DNA from: Verrucomicrobiota bacterium
Lineage (GTDB): Bacteria > Verrucomicrobiota > Kiritimatiellia > JAAZAB01
Direction: 5' to 3'
DNA: 5,296 nt
Assembly (NCBI GenBank): GCA_018896395.1
Contig: JAHIMN010000181.1
Span: 1-5,296 of the forward strand
The translations under genes and the position numbers were made by a program. The notes under the pieces were generated by a model that was given only the letters and a program-made list of their open reading frames with translations, was not told the origin of the DNA and made no database searches. How positions within the stretch are numbered: the stretch's first letter is position 1; each line of letters begins with the position of its first letter. Positions 1-5,296 of this stretch are shown here, in pieces.

Positions 1-104
1 GCAAAAACGCTGATGTTCGCCGGAAAAGACGGTCGCGTAATTTTGGCGCATCTGCTTTGTTGCGCGGGGCTTGCAGTATGCTTATACAGCGGCACCCCGC
101 GCGC

Positions 105-121
105 CCACGCGAAACGCGTGG
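105..121. repeat. Perfect GC-rich hairpin upstream of fabZ (first of two)
   Basis: A perfect 7-base inverted repeat, CCACGCG (105-111) and CGCGTGG (115-121), closes a 3-base AAA loop. No T-run follows, so it is not a classical intrinsic terminator. It lies 17 bases before a second perfect hairpin and ahead of the promoter candidate for fabZ. It could help end transcription of the upstream gene or stabilise an mRNA end; that role is inference. Confidence 0.5.
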
Positions 122-128
122 CAAGCGT

Positions 129-157
129 GCATCCCTGTCCCGCTCCGAGCGGGATGC
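129..157. repeat. Second GC-rich hairpin upstream of fabZ, with two alternative stems
   Basis: TCCCGCT (138-144) pairs perfectly with AGCGGGA (148-154) around a 3-base loop. The 3' strand can also pair in another register: GCATCCC (129-135) matches GGGATGC (151-157). The two pairings compete for the same GGGA bases. The hairpin resembles REP-like intergenic palindromes in form. There is no T-tract, so a terminator role is only possible, not shown. Confidence 0.5.
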
Positions 158-163
158 GCCAAA

Positions 164-191
164 CTGACGCGATGCAAGATTCAGGTATAAA
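164..191 (+). promoter_or_regulatory. Candidate sigma-70-type promoter for the fabZ-lpxA-gspD unit
   Basis: A -10-like TATAAA (186-191) lies 16 bases after a -35-like CTGACG (164-169), which matches 4 of 6 consensus bases. Transcription would begin near 197-200, leaving about 58 bases of leader before the fabZ ATG at 258. Its position just after two hairpins fits a boundary between transcription units. Short motifs of this kind arise by chance, and the main sigma factor of this organism is unknown, so confidence is modest. Confidence 0.4.
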
Positions 192-241
192 TAACTGACG
201 TTAATGAAAGTGCCGATCGTTGCCAAAGGCCGACTTTATCC

Positions 242-248
242 GAGGAAG
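242..248 (+). promoter_or_regulatory. Ribosome binding site that decides the fabZ start
   Basis: GAGGAAG lies 9 bases before the ATG at 258 and is a good Shine-Dalgarno match. The in-frame ATG at 204 has no such site and would lie almost at the predicted transcript start. This supports 258 as the true start. Confidence 0.65.
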
Positions 249-257
249 CAAGCGCAT

Positions 258-701
258 ATGGCCATTACACTGACCAATCAGGAAATCCAGAAACTCATTC
301 CCCACCGTTACCCCATGCTGTTGGTGGACCGGATCATTGAATGCGACGACCAGCAACGCATTGTCGGGATCAAAAACATATCAGTGAACGAGCCGTTCTT
401 CCAGGGGCATTTCCCCGGCACCCCCATCATGCCGGGTGTTTTGCAGTTGGAGGCCATGGTGCAGGTCGGCGGAATCCTGCATTGCCGCAAGACCGGCGCC
501 CATGGTATCCTGCCTTTATTTATGGGGGTTGATAATGCCAGGTTTCGCAAAATGATCACCCCGGGCGACCAGATGCGCATTGAGGTCGAAATCTTAAACA
601 CCCGGGGGAGCGTGATCCGGGCGCACGGCCAAGTGCTGGTAGACGGCCAGTTGGCGTCCGAAGCGGACCTGTTATTCATGTTGACGGACCAGAAAGTGTA
701 A
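258..701 (+). CDS. fabZ: 3-hydroxyacyl-[acyl-carrier-protein] dehydratase FabZ
   Basis: This cytoplasmic enzyme removes water from (3R)-hydroxyacyl-ACP to give trans-2-enoyl-ACP in the elongation cycle of type II fatty acid synthesis. The protein has 147 residues, close to the usual 140-150, and forms a single hot-dog fold. The family signature IPHRYPMLLVDR is at residues 14-25. The active-site stretch GHFPGTPIMPGVLQLEAMVQ is at 50-69, with catalytic His51 and Glu65 both present. The ATG at 258 is preferred to the in-frame ATG at 204 because it has a good ribosome binding site and gives the usual FabZ N-terminus; the upstream start would add 18 atypical residues. The stop lies 2 bases before lpxA, the common fabZ-lpxA pairing, in which both enzymes use the 3-hydroxyacyl-ACP pool. 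It is a stand-alone FabZ rather than a visible LpxC-FabZ fusion. FabA is unlikely given the motif and the neighbour. Confidence 0.97.
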   Translation: MAITLTNQEIQKLIPHRYPMLLVDRIIECDDQQRIVGIKNISVNEPFFQGHFPGTPIMPGVLQLEAMVQVGGILHCRKTGAHGILPLFMGVDNARFRKMITPGDQMRIEVEILNTRGSVIRAHGQVLVDGQLASEADLLFMLTDQKV

Positions 702-703
702 CT

Positions 704-1477
704 ATGACGACCATTCATTCCACCGCCATCGTGGACCCCGGTGCCGAACTTGACGAAGGCGTGGAAATCGGCGCCTACAGTATCGTCGGTGCGCACGTTA
801 AAATCGGGCGTGCTACGCGCGTCATGCCGCACGTCTTTTTGGACGGCTGGACGACGATCGGCGAAGGCTGTACGATCTTCCCGTTTGCCAGCATCGGCAC
901 CCAGACCCAGGATTTGAAATACAAAGGCAGCGTCACGTTCGTGGAAATCGGCGACCACACCACCCTGCGCGAGTATGTCACCGTCAACGCCGGCACCAAC
1001 GAGGGGGATGTAACCCGGGTCGGCGTACGCTGTCATATCATGGCCTATTCCCACGTGGCGCACCAGTGCATCGTCGGCAACGGGGTCATCATTGCCAACG
1101 CCGGCACGCTGGCCGGCCACGTGATTATTGAGGACAACGCGGTGATTGGCGGGCTGTGCGGCATTCATCAGTTTGTGCGCATCGGGCGGCTGAGCATCAT
1201 CGGCGGCTGTTCCAAGGCCATCCAGGATATTCCGCCTTTCATGATGGCGGATGGCAACCCCGCCGCCATTCACGGACTCAACACCATCGGTCTGCAGAGG
1301 CACGCCGTGTCGGAAGCCGCACGCCGCATTCTGAAAGAGGCCTGTCGCATCCTTTATCGGGAAAACCTGACTACGCGCGCGGCCCTTGAAAAAATGAAGA
1401 CGGAGCTGACCCTCTGCCCGGAACTGGATCACCTGATTGCATTTGTATCGGCATCGGAACGCGGCATTGCGCGGTAA
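704..1477 (+). CDS. lpxA: Acyl-ACP--UDP-N-acetylglucosamine O-acyltransferase LpxA
   Basis: LpxA carries out the first step of lipid A synthesis in the cytoplasm, moving a 3-hydroxyacyl chain from ACP to the 3-OH of UDP-GlcNAc. The protein has 257 residues (E. coli LpxA has 262). Residues 1-185 are left-handed beta-helix hexapeptide repeats and about 195-257 form the helical C-terminal domain. The catalytic base is His120 in SHVAHQC. His117, His139 (LAGHV), His155 (IHQF) and Lys72 (QDLKYKG) match further active-site residues of the E. coli enzyme. Gly168 in IIGGCS lines up with E. coli Gly173, the residue that limits acyl length, so a long chain (near C14) is predicted by inference. Asn193 and Arg199 of the C-terminal part are also conserved. 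Translation probably depends on fabZ: the gap is 2 bases and the weak AGAAAG site (691-696) lies inside fabZ. The ending SERGIAR is typical of the family. Confidence 0.97.
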   Translation: MTTIHSTAIVDPGAELDEGVEIGAYSIVGAHVKIGRATRVMPHVFLDGWTTIGEGCTIFPFASIGTQTQDLKYKGSVTFVEIGDHTTLREYVTVNAGTNEGDVTRVGVRCHIMAYSHVAHQCIVGNGVIIANAGTLAGHVIIEDNAVIGGLCGIHQFVRIGRLSIIGGCSKAIQDIPPFMMADGNPAAIHGLNTIGLQRHAVSEAARRILKEACRILYRENLTTRAALEKMKTELTLCPELDHLIAFVSASERGIAR

Positions 1478-1480
1478 GGA
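1475..1480 (+). promoter_or_regulatory. gspD ribosome binding site overlapping the lpxA stop
   Basis: TAAGGA contains the lpxA stop codon TAA and a Shine-Dalgarno core AGGA, 6 bases before the gspD ATG at 1487. The overlap of stop and ribosome site points to translational coupling between lpxA and gspD. Confidence 0.6.
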
Positions 1481-1486
1481 TTCATT

Positions 1487-3499
1487 ATGAGCAATCGGAT
1501 CAAATGTCTTTTCATGGCCGGCATGGTGATACTGGCCGTGCCGGAGCGTCCGGCCGTATTCGCCCAGGCGCCCACCCAGAAAGAGGAAAACGCCCAAACG
1601 GCCGGCCAAACTACCGGCGCTTTCGTGAACTTCAACTTTGACCAGGTAGATATCCGCTTCCTGGTCAAGCTGGTCGGCGACCTCACCGGCAAGCGGTTTG
1701 TGATTGACAAGGAAATTGACGGCAAAGTCACGGTCGTAACACCGCCGCAAATCCCCCTCAGCGAAGTGTATCCCCTTTTTATTTCCATCCTGGAGGCATC
1801 GGGCTGTGCCGTTGTGGAGCGCGAGGGCATTAGCCGGATCGTGGCGCGCGACAAGCGCGTAATTCCCATTGCGCCGGTCATGGGCGAAAGCGAGCAGGTG
1901 CCCGCCGACGGTGTGATCACCAAAGTGATTCACATCAACAACCTCAGCGTCGCGGACGTGCGCCGTCTGCTCGAACCCATGGTGGACCAGGGCAAGAACG
2001 GGGCCATGGGTGTCCTGGAGACAACCAACCACCTGGTCATCACGGACACCGCCGCGAGCATCCGCCGGATCGAACAGATCATTGCACAGATTGACAAGCC
2101 CGGCATGGCGCGCACGACGGAGATTTACATTTTGCGGTTTGCCGATGCCGCAGGTATTGCCGCCGAGCTAAACCTGGCCATGACCAGCGCCGGCAGTAAG
2201 CAGGAGACGCAGGGCCAACAATTGCGCCGGCGCCTGCCAAAACCCGCGGCGGGGGATACGGCCGTGTCGCTCCCCAGCGATGCTGTAGTCGTGGCGGCGC
2301 CCCACTCCAACAGCCTGATCCTGGTCGGCACTCCCGGACAGATTGCCGATTTGAAACGGATCATCAAGGCAATGGATACAGAACCGCGGAGCGGTTATGG
2401 GCATCTGCAGGCCATCTTTCTAAAATATCTATCCTCCGACGAAGCGGCCAAGAGTTTGACGGCCCTCATTTCCAAGCGCGTCGCAAAACCGCAAAACCAG
2501 AAAATATCCATCGAGTCCAGCCTGAGCAACAATGCCCTGCTGGTGGACGCCGCTCCGGAAGATTTCAAGATGGTCAAAGAGCTGATCGAACAGCTGGACC
2601 TGCCCCCGCAACAGGTCCTCGTGGAAGTCATGATCGCCGAATTGACTTTGAATGACGGCAGTCGTCTGGGGGCTGAGTTTCTGGCCGGCGCAAATCCTTC
2701 CGAGGGCTCCACTGTGGCCATGGGTGGTATGCGCACGTCCGAAGGCGACGACACTTTGATGCAACAGATCACAAGCGGCTTGGTACCCAGCGGCCTGACC
2801 TTTGGTCTGGCCCGCGGCAGTTATACGGATGCCAACGGGAACGTGGTGCCCCGTTTCCCGGCGCTGATCAATATTATCGCCATCCAGCAGAAGGGCAAAT
2901 TCAAGATTCTTTCCAACATCCCGCTCTGGACCCAGAACAACCAGACGGCCACCGTCACGATCGGCAAGAACATTCCCATTCTGAAATCCACCGTCTCGGC
3001 TGGGGCCGGCACGGCCCGCGATTATATTGAAAACATTGATCGCGTGGATGTCGGCATCAAACTGAGCGTCACCCCGCACATCAATCCCAACCGCGAAGTG
3101 TTGATGAAATTGAACCCCAGTATCGAAGCCATCCTGGTGGAATCTACGGGCGGCAAGCCTTTCACGCCCACGATTGCCAAGCGGGAGGTTACCACGACCC
3201 TGACCGTGCCGGATGGCGACACGATTATAATCAGCGGTCTGATGCGCGAGGATACGGTGTTCAATGATCGAAAAATCCCCTTCCTTGGTTCGATCCCCCT
3301 GCTGGGCTGGCTGTTCCACACCAAGCAGGAAACCGTGGAACGGACCAACCTGCTGATCTTTGTGACGCCGCACGTGGCCACCAATGCCGCCGGCGCGCGG
3401 GCCTTGACCGACATGATCAAGTCGAAAACCGCCTTCCAAGCGGAGACAAACCTGGTGATCAAGCCCATGGAAGAAAACGAACCCCGGGGGAAGAAGTAA
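1487..3499 (+). CDS. gspD: Type II secretion system secretin GspD
   Basis: GspD forms the multimeric outer-membrane channel through which folded proteins leave the periplasm. The 670-residue protein begins with a probable Sec signal peptide: hydrophobic stretch 8-18 and a likely cut after Ala26 (VFA/QA). No lipobox Cys is present. Periplasmic domains follow: N0 about 46-121, N1 about 141-204, N2 about 209-297 and N3 about 303-372. The secretin beta-barrel domain spans about 374-630. Its signature region includes VPDGDTIIISGL (574-585), the KIPFLGSIPLLGWLF stretch (596-610) and the closing TNLLIFVTPHV (620-630). Four N domains without AMIN domains favour GspD over PilQ. The N2 domain carries a polar loop (about 232-264), and the tail after 630 is short and charged. 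It starts 9 bases after lpxA and has no gspC before it. An energy-coupled GspE follows after a 139-base gap. Length is within the family's usual 600-750 residues. Confidence 0.96.
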   Translation: MSNRIKCLFMAGMVILAVPERPAVFAQAPTQKEENAQTAGQTTGAFVNFNFDQVDIRFLVKLVGDLTGKRFVIDKEIDGKVTVVTPPQIPLSEVYPLFISILEASGCAVVEREGISRIVARDKRVIPIAPVMGESEQVPADGVITKVIHINNLSVADVRRLLEPMVDQGKNGAMGVLETTNHLVITDTAASIRRIEQIIAQIDKPGMARTTEIYILRFADAAGIAAELNLAMTSAGSKQETQGQQLRRRLPKPAAGDTAVSLPSDAVVVAAPHSNSLILVGTPGQIADLKRIIKAMDTEPRSGYGHLQAIFLKYLSSDEAAKSLTALISKRVAKPQNQKISIESSLSNNALLVDAAPEDFKMVKELIEQLDLPPQQVLVEVMIAELTLNDGSRLGAEFLAGANPSEGSTVAMGGMRTSEGDDTLMQQITSGLVPSGLTFGLARGSYTDANGNVVPRFPALINIIAIQQKGKFKILSNIPLWTQNNQTATVTIGKNIPILKSTVSAGAGTARDYIENIDRVDVGIKLSVTPHINPNREVLMKLNPSIEAILVESTGGKPFTPTIAKREVTTTLTVPDGDTIIISGLMREDTVFNDRKIPFLGSIPLLGWLFHTKQETVERTNLLIFVTPHVATNAAGARALTDMIKSKTAFQAETNLVIKPMEENEPRGKK

Positions 3500-3504
3500 A
3501 AGGC

Positions 3505-3625
3505 ATGGTCAATGGTTGATGGTTAATGGTTAATGGAAAATCAACGCCGCAAAACGAAGGGCAAGCCATCAACTTTATACCGCGTCGCGCGGAGCATCTG
3601 CCATTTACCATCTACCATTGACCAT
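3505..3625. repeat. Long inverted repeat element of heptamer units between gspD and gspE
   Basis: The left arm (3505-3529) and right arm (3601-3625) are each 25 bases and are reverse complements at 23 of 25 positions, around a 71-base centre. Each arm is built from 7-base units of the form GGTNNAT: GGTCAAT, GGTTGAT, GGTTAAT on the left, with a fourth GGTTAAT at 3528-3534. The centre includes a small perfect hairpin, CCGCG (3580-3584) with CGCGG (3588-3592). There is no T-run and no evident target-site duplication. The element starts 5 bases after the gspD stop and ends 13 bases before the gspE ATG, so it fills the gap. It may be a dispersed non-coding repeat, an mRNA processing or attenuation structure, or both; the sequence alone cannot decide. 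Confidence 0.8.
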
Positions 3626-3638
3626 TGGATTTACAGTC

Positions 3639-5243
3639 ATGCCCCCTGAACCTGAGACAACCGAATCCACAGCCGAGTTGGCGCAGTTAAAGGCCCTGGC
3701 GCAGAAATTTCATCTGGACCTGATAACAGTGGTGGACGACGCCATGCTGGCCCACGATCTGGCCGCCGATCTGCCGGTGGAATGGGCGCGCGCGCATGCC
3801 ATGTTGCCGATCCGGCACCGTGGTCAGCCGGTTCTATTGCTCCACGATCCGACCGCCATCAGCGCGCAGAAACACCTGGAACTGCTCCTCAACCGGGAAT
3901 TAAAACCGCTTCTGGCGCCGCAAGCGGTGATTATGAACGCCATCGAGCGCAGTTATTTCAGCCGCTCGGATACCGCGCGCGAGTTCCTCCGTGATCTGGA
4001 CGAGCATGCGCCCACCCCGAACAAGGCGTCGCCCCGCAGTGACGACCTCCTGCAGGTGGCCGAGCATGCGCCCATTACCCAGCTGATCAACTTAATCCTG
4101 CTGGAAGCCATCAAGGCCAGCGCCTCCGATATCCACGTGGAGCCCTTCGAATCCCGCCTGCGCATCCGCTTCCGCATTGATGGCATGCTCTATGAGCAAA
4201 CTTCGCCGCCGAAACACCTGGAGCCCGCGCTGATATCGCGGCTCAAGGTCATGGCCCACATGGACATCGCCGAAAAACGCCTGCCCCAGGATGGCGTGGC
4301 GCGCGTGCGCATCGGCGAACGCGAAATTGATATCCGCGTCTCGTCCATCCCGGTGGCGGAAGGCGAGCGCGTCGTCCTGCGGCTCCTGAATCGTAGCACA
4401 ACGGTTTTGCCGTTGGTCGGGCTCGGCCTCTCGACCGCCATGTTGGAGGCCATTGACCGTCTGCTCCTGGAACCGAATGGGATCATCATCGTGAGCGGAC
4501 CGACCGGGAGCGGCAAAACAACCACCCTGTATGCGGCGCTCCAACAGTTGAACAAGTCACGGTCTAACATCCTGACCATCGAAGATCCGATCGAATACCA
4601 GCTTCCGGACATCGGCCAGATCCAGGTGAAGCCCAAAATCGGGCTGACGTTTGCCAGCGGCTTGCGGCATATTCTGCGCCAGGACCCGGACACGATCCTC
4701 GTGGGCGAAATCCGGGACCTGGAAACGGCTGAAATCGCCGTCCGGGCGTCACTGACCGGCCACTTAGTTTTCACCACGCTGCACACCAATGACGCGCCCA
4801 GCGCCGTAGTCCGGATGATTGATATAGGCGTGGAGCCGTATCTGCTGGCCGCCTGCCTGCGCGCCGTGCTGGCCCAGCGCCTGATCCGCCGGCTATGCGC
4901 CGTCTGCCGCCGACCGGCCACCCTGACGGAGGCGGAAATCGCCGTGCTGCCAGGCGAGAAGGCCGCCCGCTGTACCGCGAGGCCACTTGCCGTGTGGTCG
5001 CCGCAAGGCTGTCCGGCCTGCCTGGAAGGTTACAAAGGCCGTACGGGACTTTTCGAGCTTATGATCGTTAACGCGGATATGGCCAATGCCATCCGTGCCG
5101 AACACCCCAACAGTCAGAGCTTGCGCGAGCTGGCCATCCGCGGCGGCATGACCACTCTGTTGGACGATGGCGCGGAAAAACTGGCGCGCGGCTTGACCAG
5201 TTTTGCGGAGCTGTTGCGCACAATCGGCCGGGCATCGTACTGA
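3639..5243 (+). CDS. gspE: Type II secretion system ATPase GspE
   Basis: GspE is the cytoplasmic hexameric ATPase that drives pseudopilus assembly for T2SS export; it normally docks on GspL at the inner membrane. The 534-residue protein has an N-terminal T2SSE_N/MshEN-like domain at about 15-108, a polar linker at about 109-138, and a RecA-like ATPase core from about 140. The Walker A motif GPTGSGKTT is at 287-295 with Lys293. The Asp box TIEDPIEY is at 313-320, the Walker B region ILVGEIRD at 353-360 with Glu357, and the His box TTLHTND at 379-385 with His382. A tetracysteine zinc motif is present: Cys420, Cys423, Cys458 and Cys461. PilB is the main alternative, but the adjacent four-N-domain secretin and the single N-terminal domain favour GspE. 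The ATG at 3639 is chosen over an in-frame TTG at 3618, which lies inside the inverted repeat. The ribosome site is weak (GGA, 3627-3629). The next gene, expected to be gspF, is not visible. Confidence 0.94.
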   Translation: MPPEPETTESTAELAQLKALAQKFHLDLITVVDDAMLAHDLAADLPVEWARAHAMLPIRHRGQPVLLLHDPTAISAQKHLELLLNRELKPLLAPQAVIMNAIERSYFSRSDTAREFLRDLDEHAPTPNKASPRSDDLLQVAEHAPITQLINLILLEAIKASASDIHVEPFESRLRIRFRIDGMLYEQTSPPKHLEPALISRLKVMAHMDIAEKRLPQDGVARVRIGEREIDIRVSSIPVAEGERVVLRLLNRSTTVLPLVGLGLSTAMLEAIDRLLLEPNGIIIVSGPTGSGKTTTLYAALQQLNKSRSNILTIEDPIEYQLPDIGQIQVKPKIGLTFASGLRHILRQDPDTILVGEIRDLETAEIAVRASLTGHLVFTTLHTNDAPSAVVRMIDIGVEPYLLAACLRAVLAQRLIRRLCAVCRRPATLTEAEIAVLPGEKAARCTARPLAVWSPQGCPACLEGYKGRTGLFELMIVNADMANAIRAEHPNSQSLRELAIRGGMTTLLDDGAEKLARGLTSFAELLRTIGRASY

Positions 5244-5247
5244 ATTT

Positions 5248-5282
5248 GTATGGGTGTAGGGGAGTATGCGTGTAGGGGAGTA
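5248..5282. repeat. 16-base tandem repeat downstream of gspE
   Basis: GTATGGGTGTAGGGGA (5248-5263) is followed at once by GTATGCGTGTAGGGGA (5264-5279), differing at one base, then by a partial third unit GTA. It begins 5 bases after the gspE stop. Its G-rich, simple-sequence nature recalls the heptamer element before gspE, although the unit differs. The reading frame from the ATG at 5250 stays open to the window end, but it reads through the repeat and I do not regard it as a gene start. Confidence 0.75.
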
Positions 5283-5296
5283 AAACGGTTTTGCAC

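Noticed and set aside
204..257. Upstream in-frame ATG of fabZ at 204, adding 18 residues
   Set aside because: No ribosome binding site precedes it, the added residues are not typical of FabZ, and it nearly coincides with the predicted transcript start. The ATG at 258 has GAGGAAG at good spacing.
308..2032. A 574-codon open frame on the minus strand across fabZ, lpxA and the start of gspD
   Set aside because: It lies opposite three clear genes with full catalytic motifs, has no recognisable domain and is His/Asp/Gly-rich in the way of antisense frames in GC-rich DNA. The absence of stops follows from codon use on the coding strand.
2429..3439. A 336-codon open frame on the minus strand within gspD
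   Set aside because: It is fully opposite the secretin coding sequence and shows no domain, ribosome site or neighbour on the minus strand.
3505..3536. CRISPR-like array from the regular heptamers
   Set aside because: The units are 7 bases and adjoin with no spacers, so this is a simple tandem repeat.
3576..3581. A -10-like TATACC in the centre of the inverted repeat as a gspE promoter
   Set aside because: Only 4 of 6 bases match and no convincing -35 box stands at the right distance.
3505..3625. Intrinsic (rho-independent) terminator after gspD
   Set aside because: The stem is AT-moderate with a 71-base centre and no T-run follows the right arm, so it lacks the standard form.
3618..3638. 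Upstream TTG start for gspE adding seven residues
   Set aside because: The TTG lies inside the right arm of the inverted repeat and has no ribosome site, so the extra residues come from the repeat.
5250..5296. Start of a gene (such as gspF) at the ATG at 5250
   Set aside because: The predicted residues come from the 16-base repeat and do not resemble the N-terminus of GspF. No ribosome site precedes it.

Overview
The window holds four complete plus-strand genes with the layout of a didermic (Gram-negative type) bacterium: fabZ (258-701), lpxA (704-1477), gspD (1487-3499) and gspE (3639-5243). FabZ and LpxA make fatty acyl chains and start lipid A synthesis, so the cell has a lipopolysaccharide outer membrane. 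GspD and GspE are the outer-membrane secretin and the cytoplasmic ATPase of a type II secretion system. The base composition is moderately GC-rich. The mix of lipid A genes with a scattered T2SS and simple-sequence intergenic repeats suggests a PVC-group bacterium (Kiritimatiellota, Lentisphaerota or Verrucomicrobiota). That placement is inference from general resemblance, not from a search.

Layout. Positions 1-257 hold no gene I can defend. This stretch has two perfect GC-rich hairpins (105-121 and 138-154) followed by a sigma-70-like promoter candidate (164-191). fabZ, lpxA and gspD then follow with gaps of 2 and 9 bases and look like one transcription unit. A 139-base gap separates gspD from gspE. 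It is almost filled by a 121-base element (3505-3625) with 25-base inverted arms, 23 of 25 positions matching, each built of heptamers of the form GGTNNAT. After gspE comes a 16-base sequence repeated twice in tandem (5248-5279), and the window ends without a further gene start that I trust.

How the genes work together. FabZ dehydrates 3-hydroxyacyl-ACP for chain elongation, and LpxA draws on the same 3-hydroxyacyl-ACP pool to acylate UDP-GlcNAc, so their pairing sets the branch between phospholipid and lipid A. GspD forms the outer-membrane channel and GspE powers pseudopilus assembly at the inner membrane. The T2SS genes sit directly behind lipid A genes with no gspC before gspD, so outer-membrane building and the export gate are probably co-transcribed.

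The enzymes are orthodox: every catalytic residue I looked for is present. The most unusual material is non-coding, above all the heptamer-built inverted repeat between gspD and gspE. I see no new protein system, CRISPR array, tRNA, rRNA or transposase in this window.
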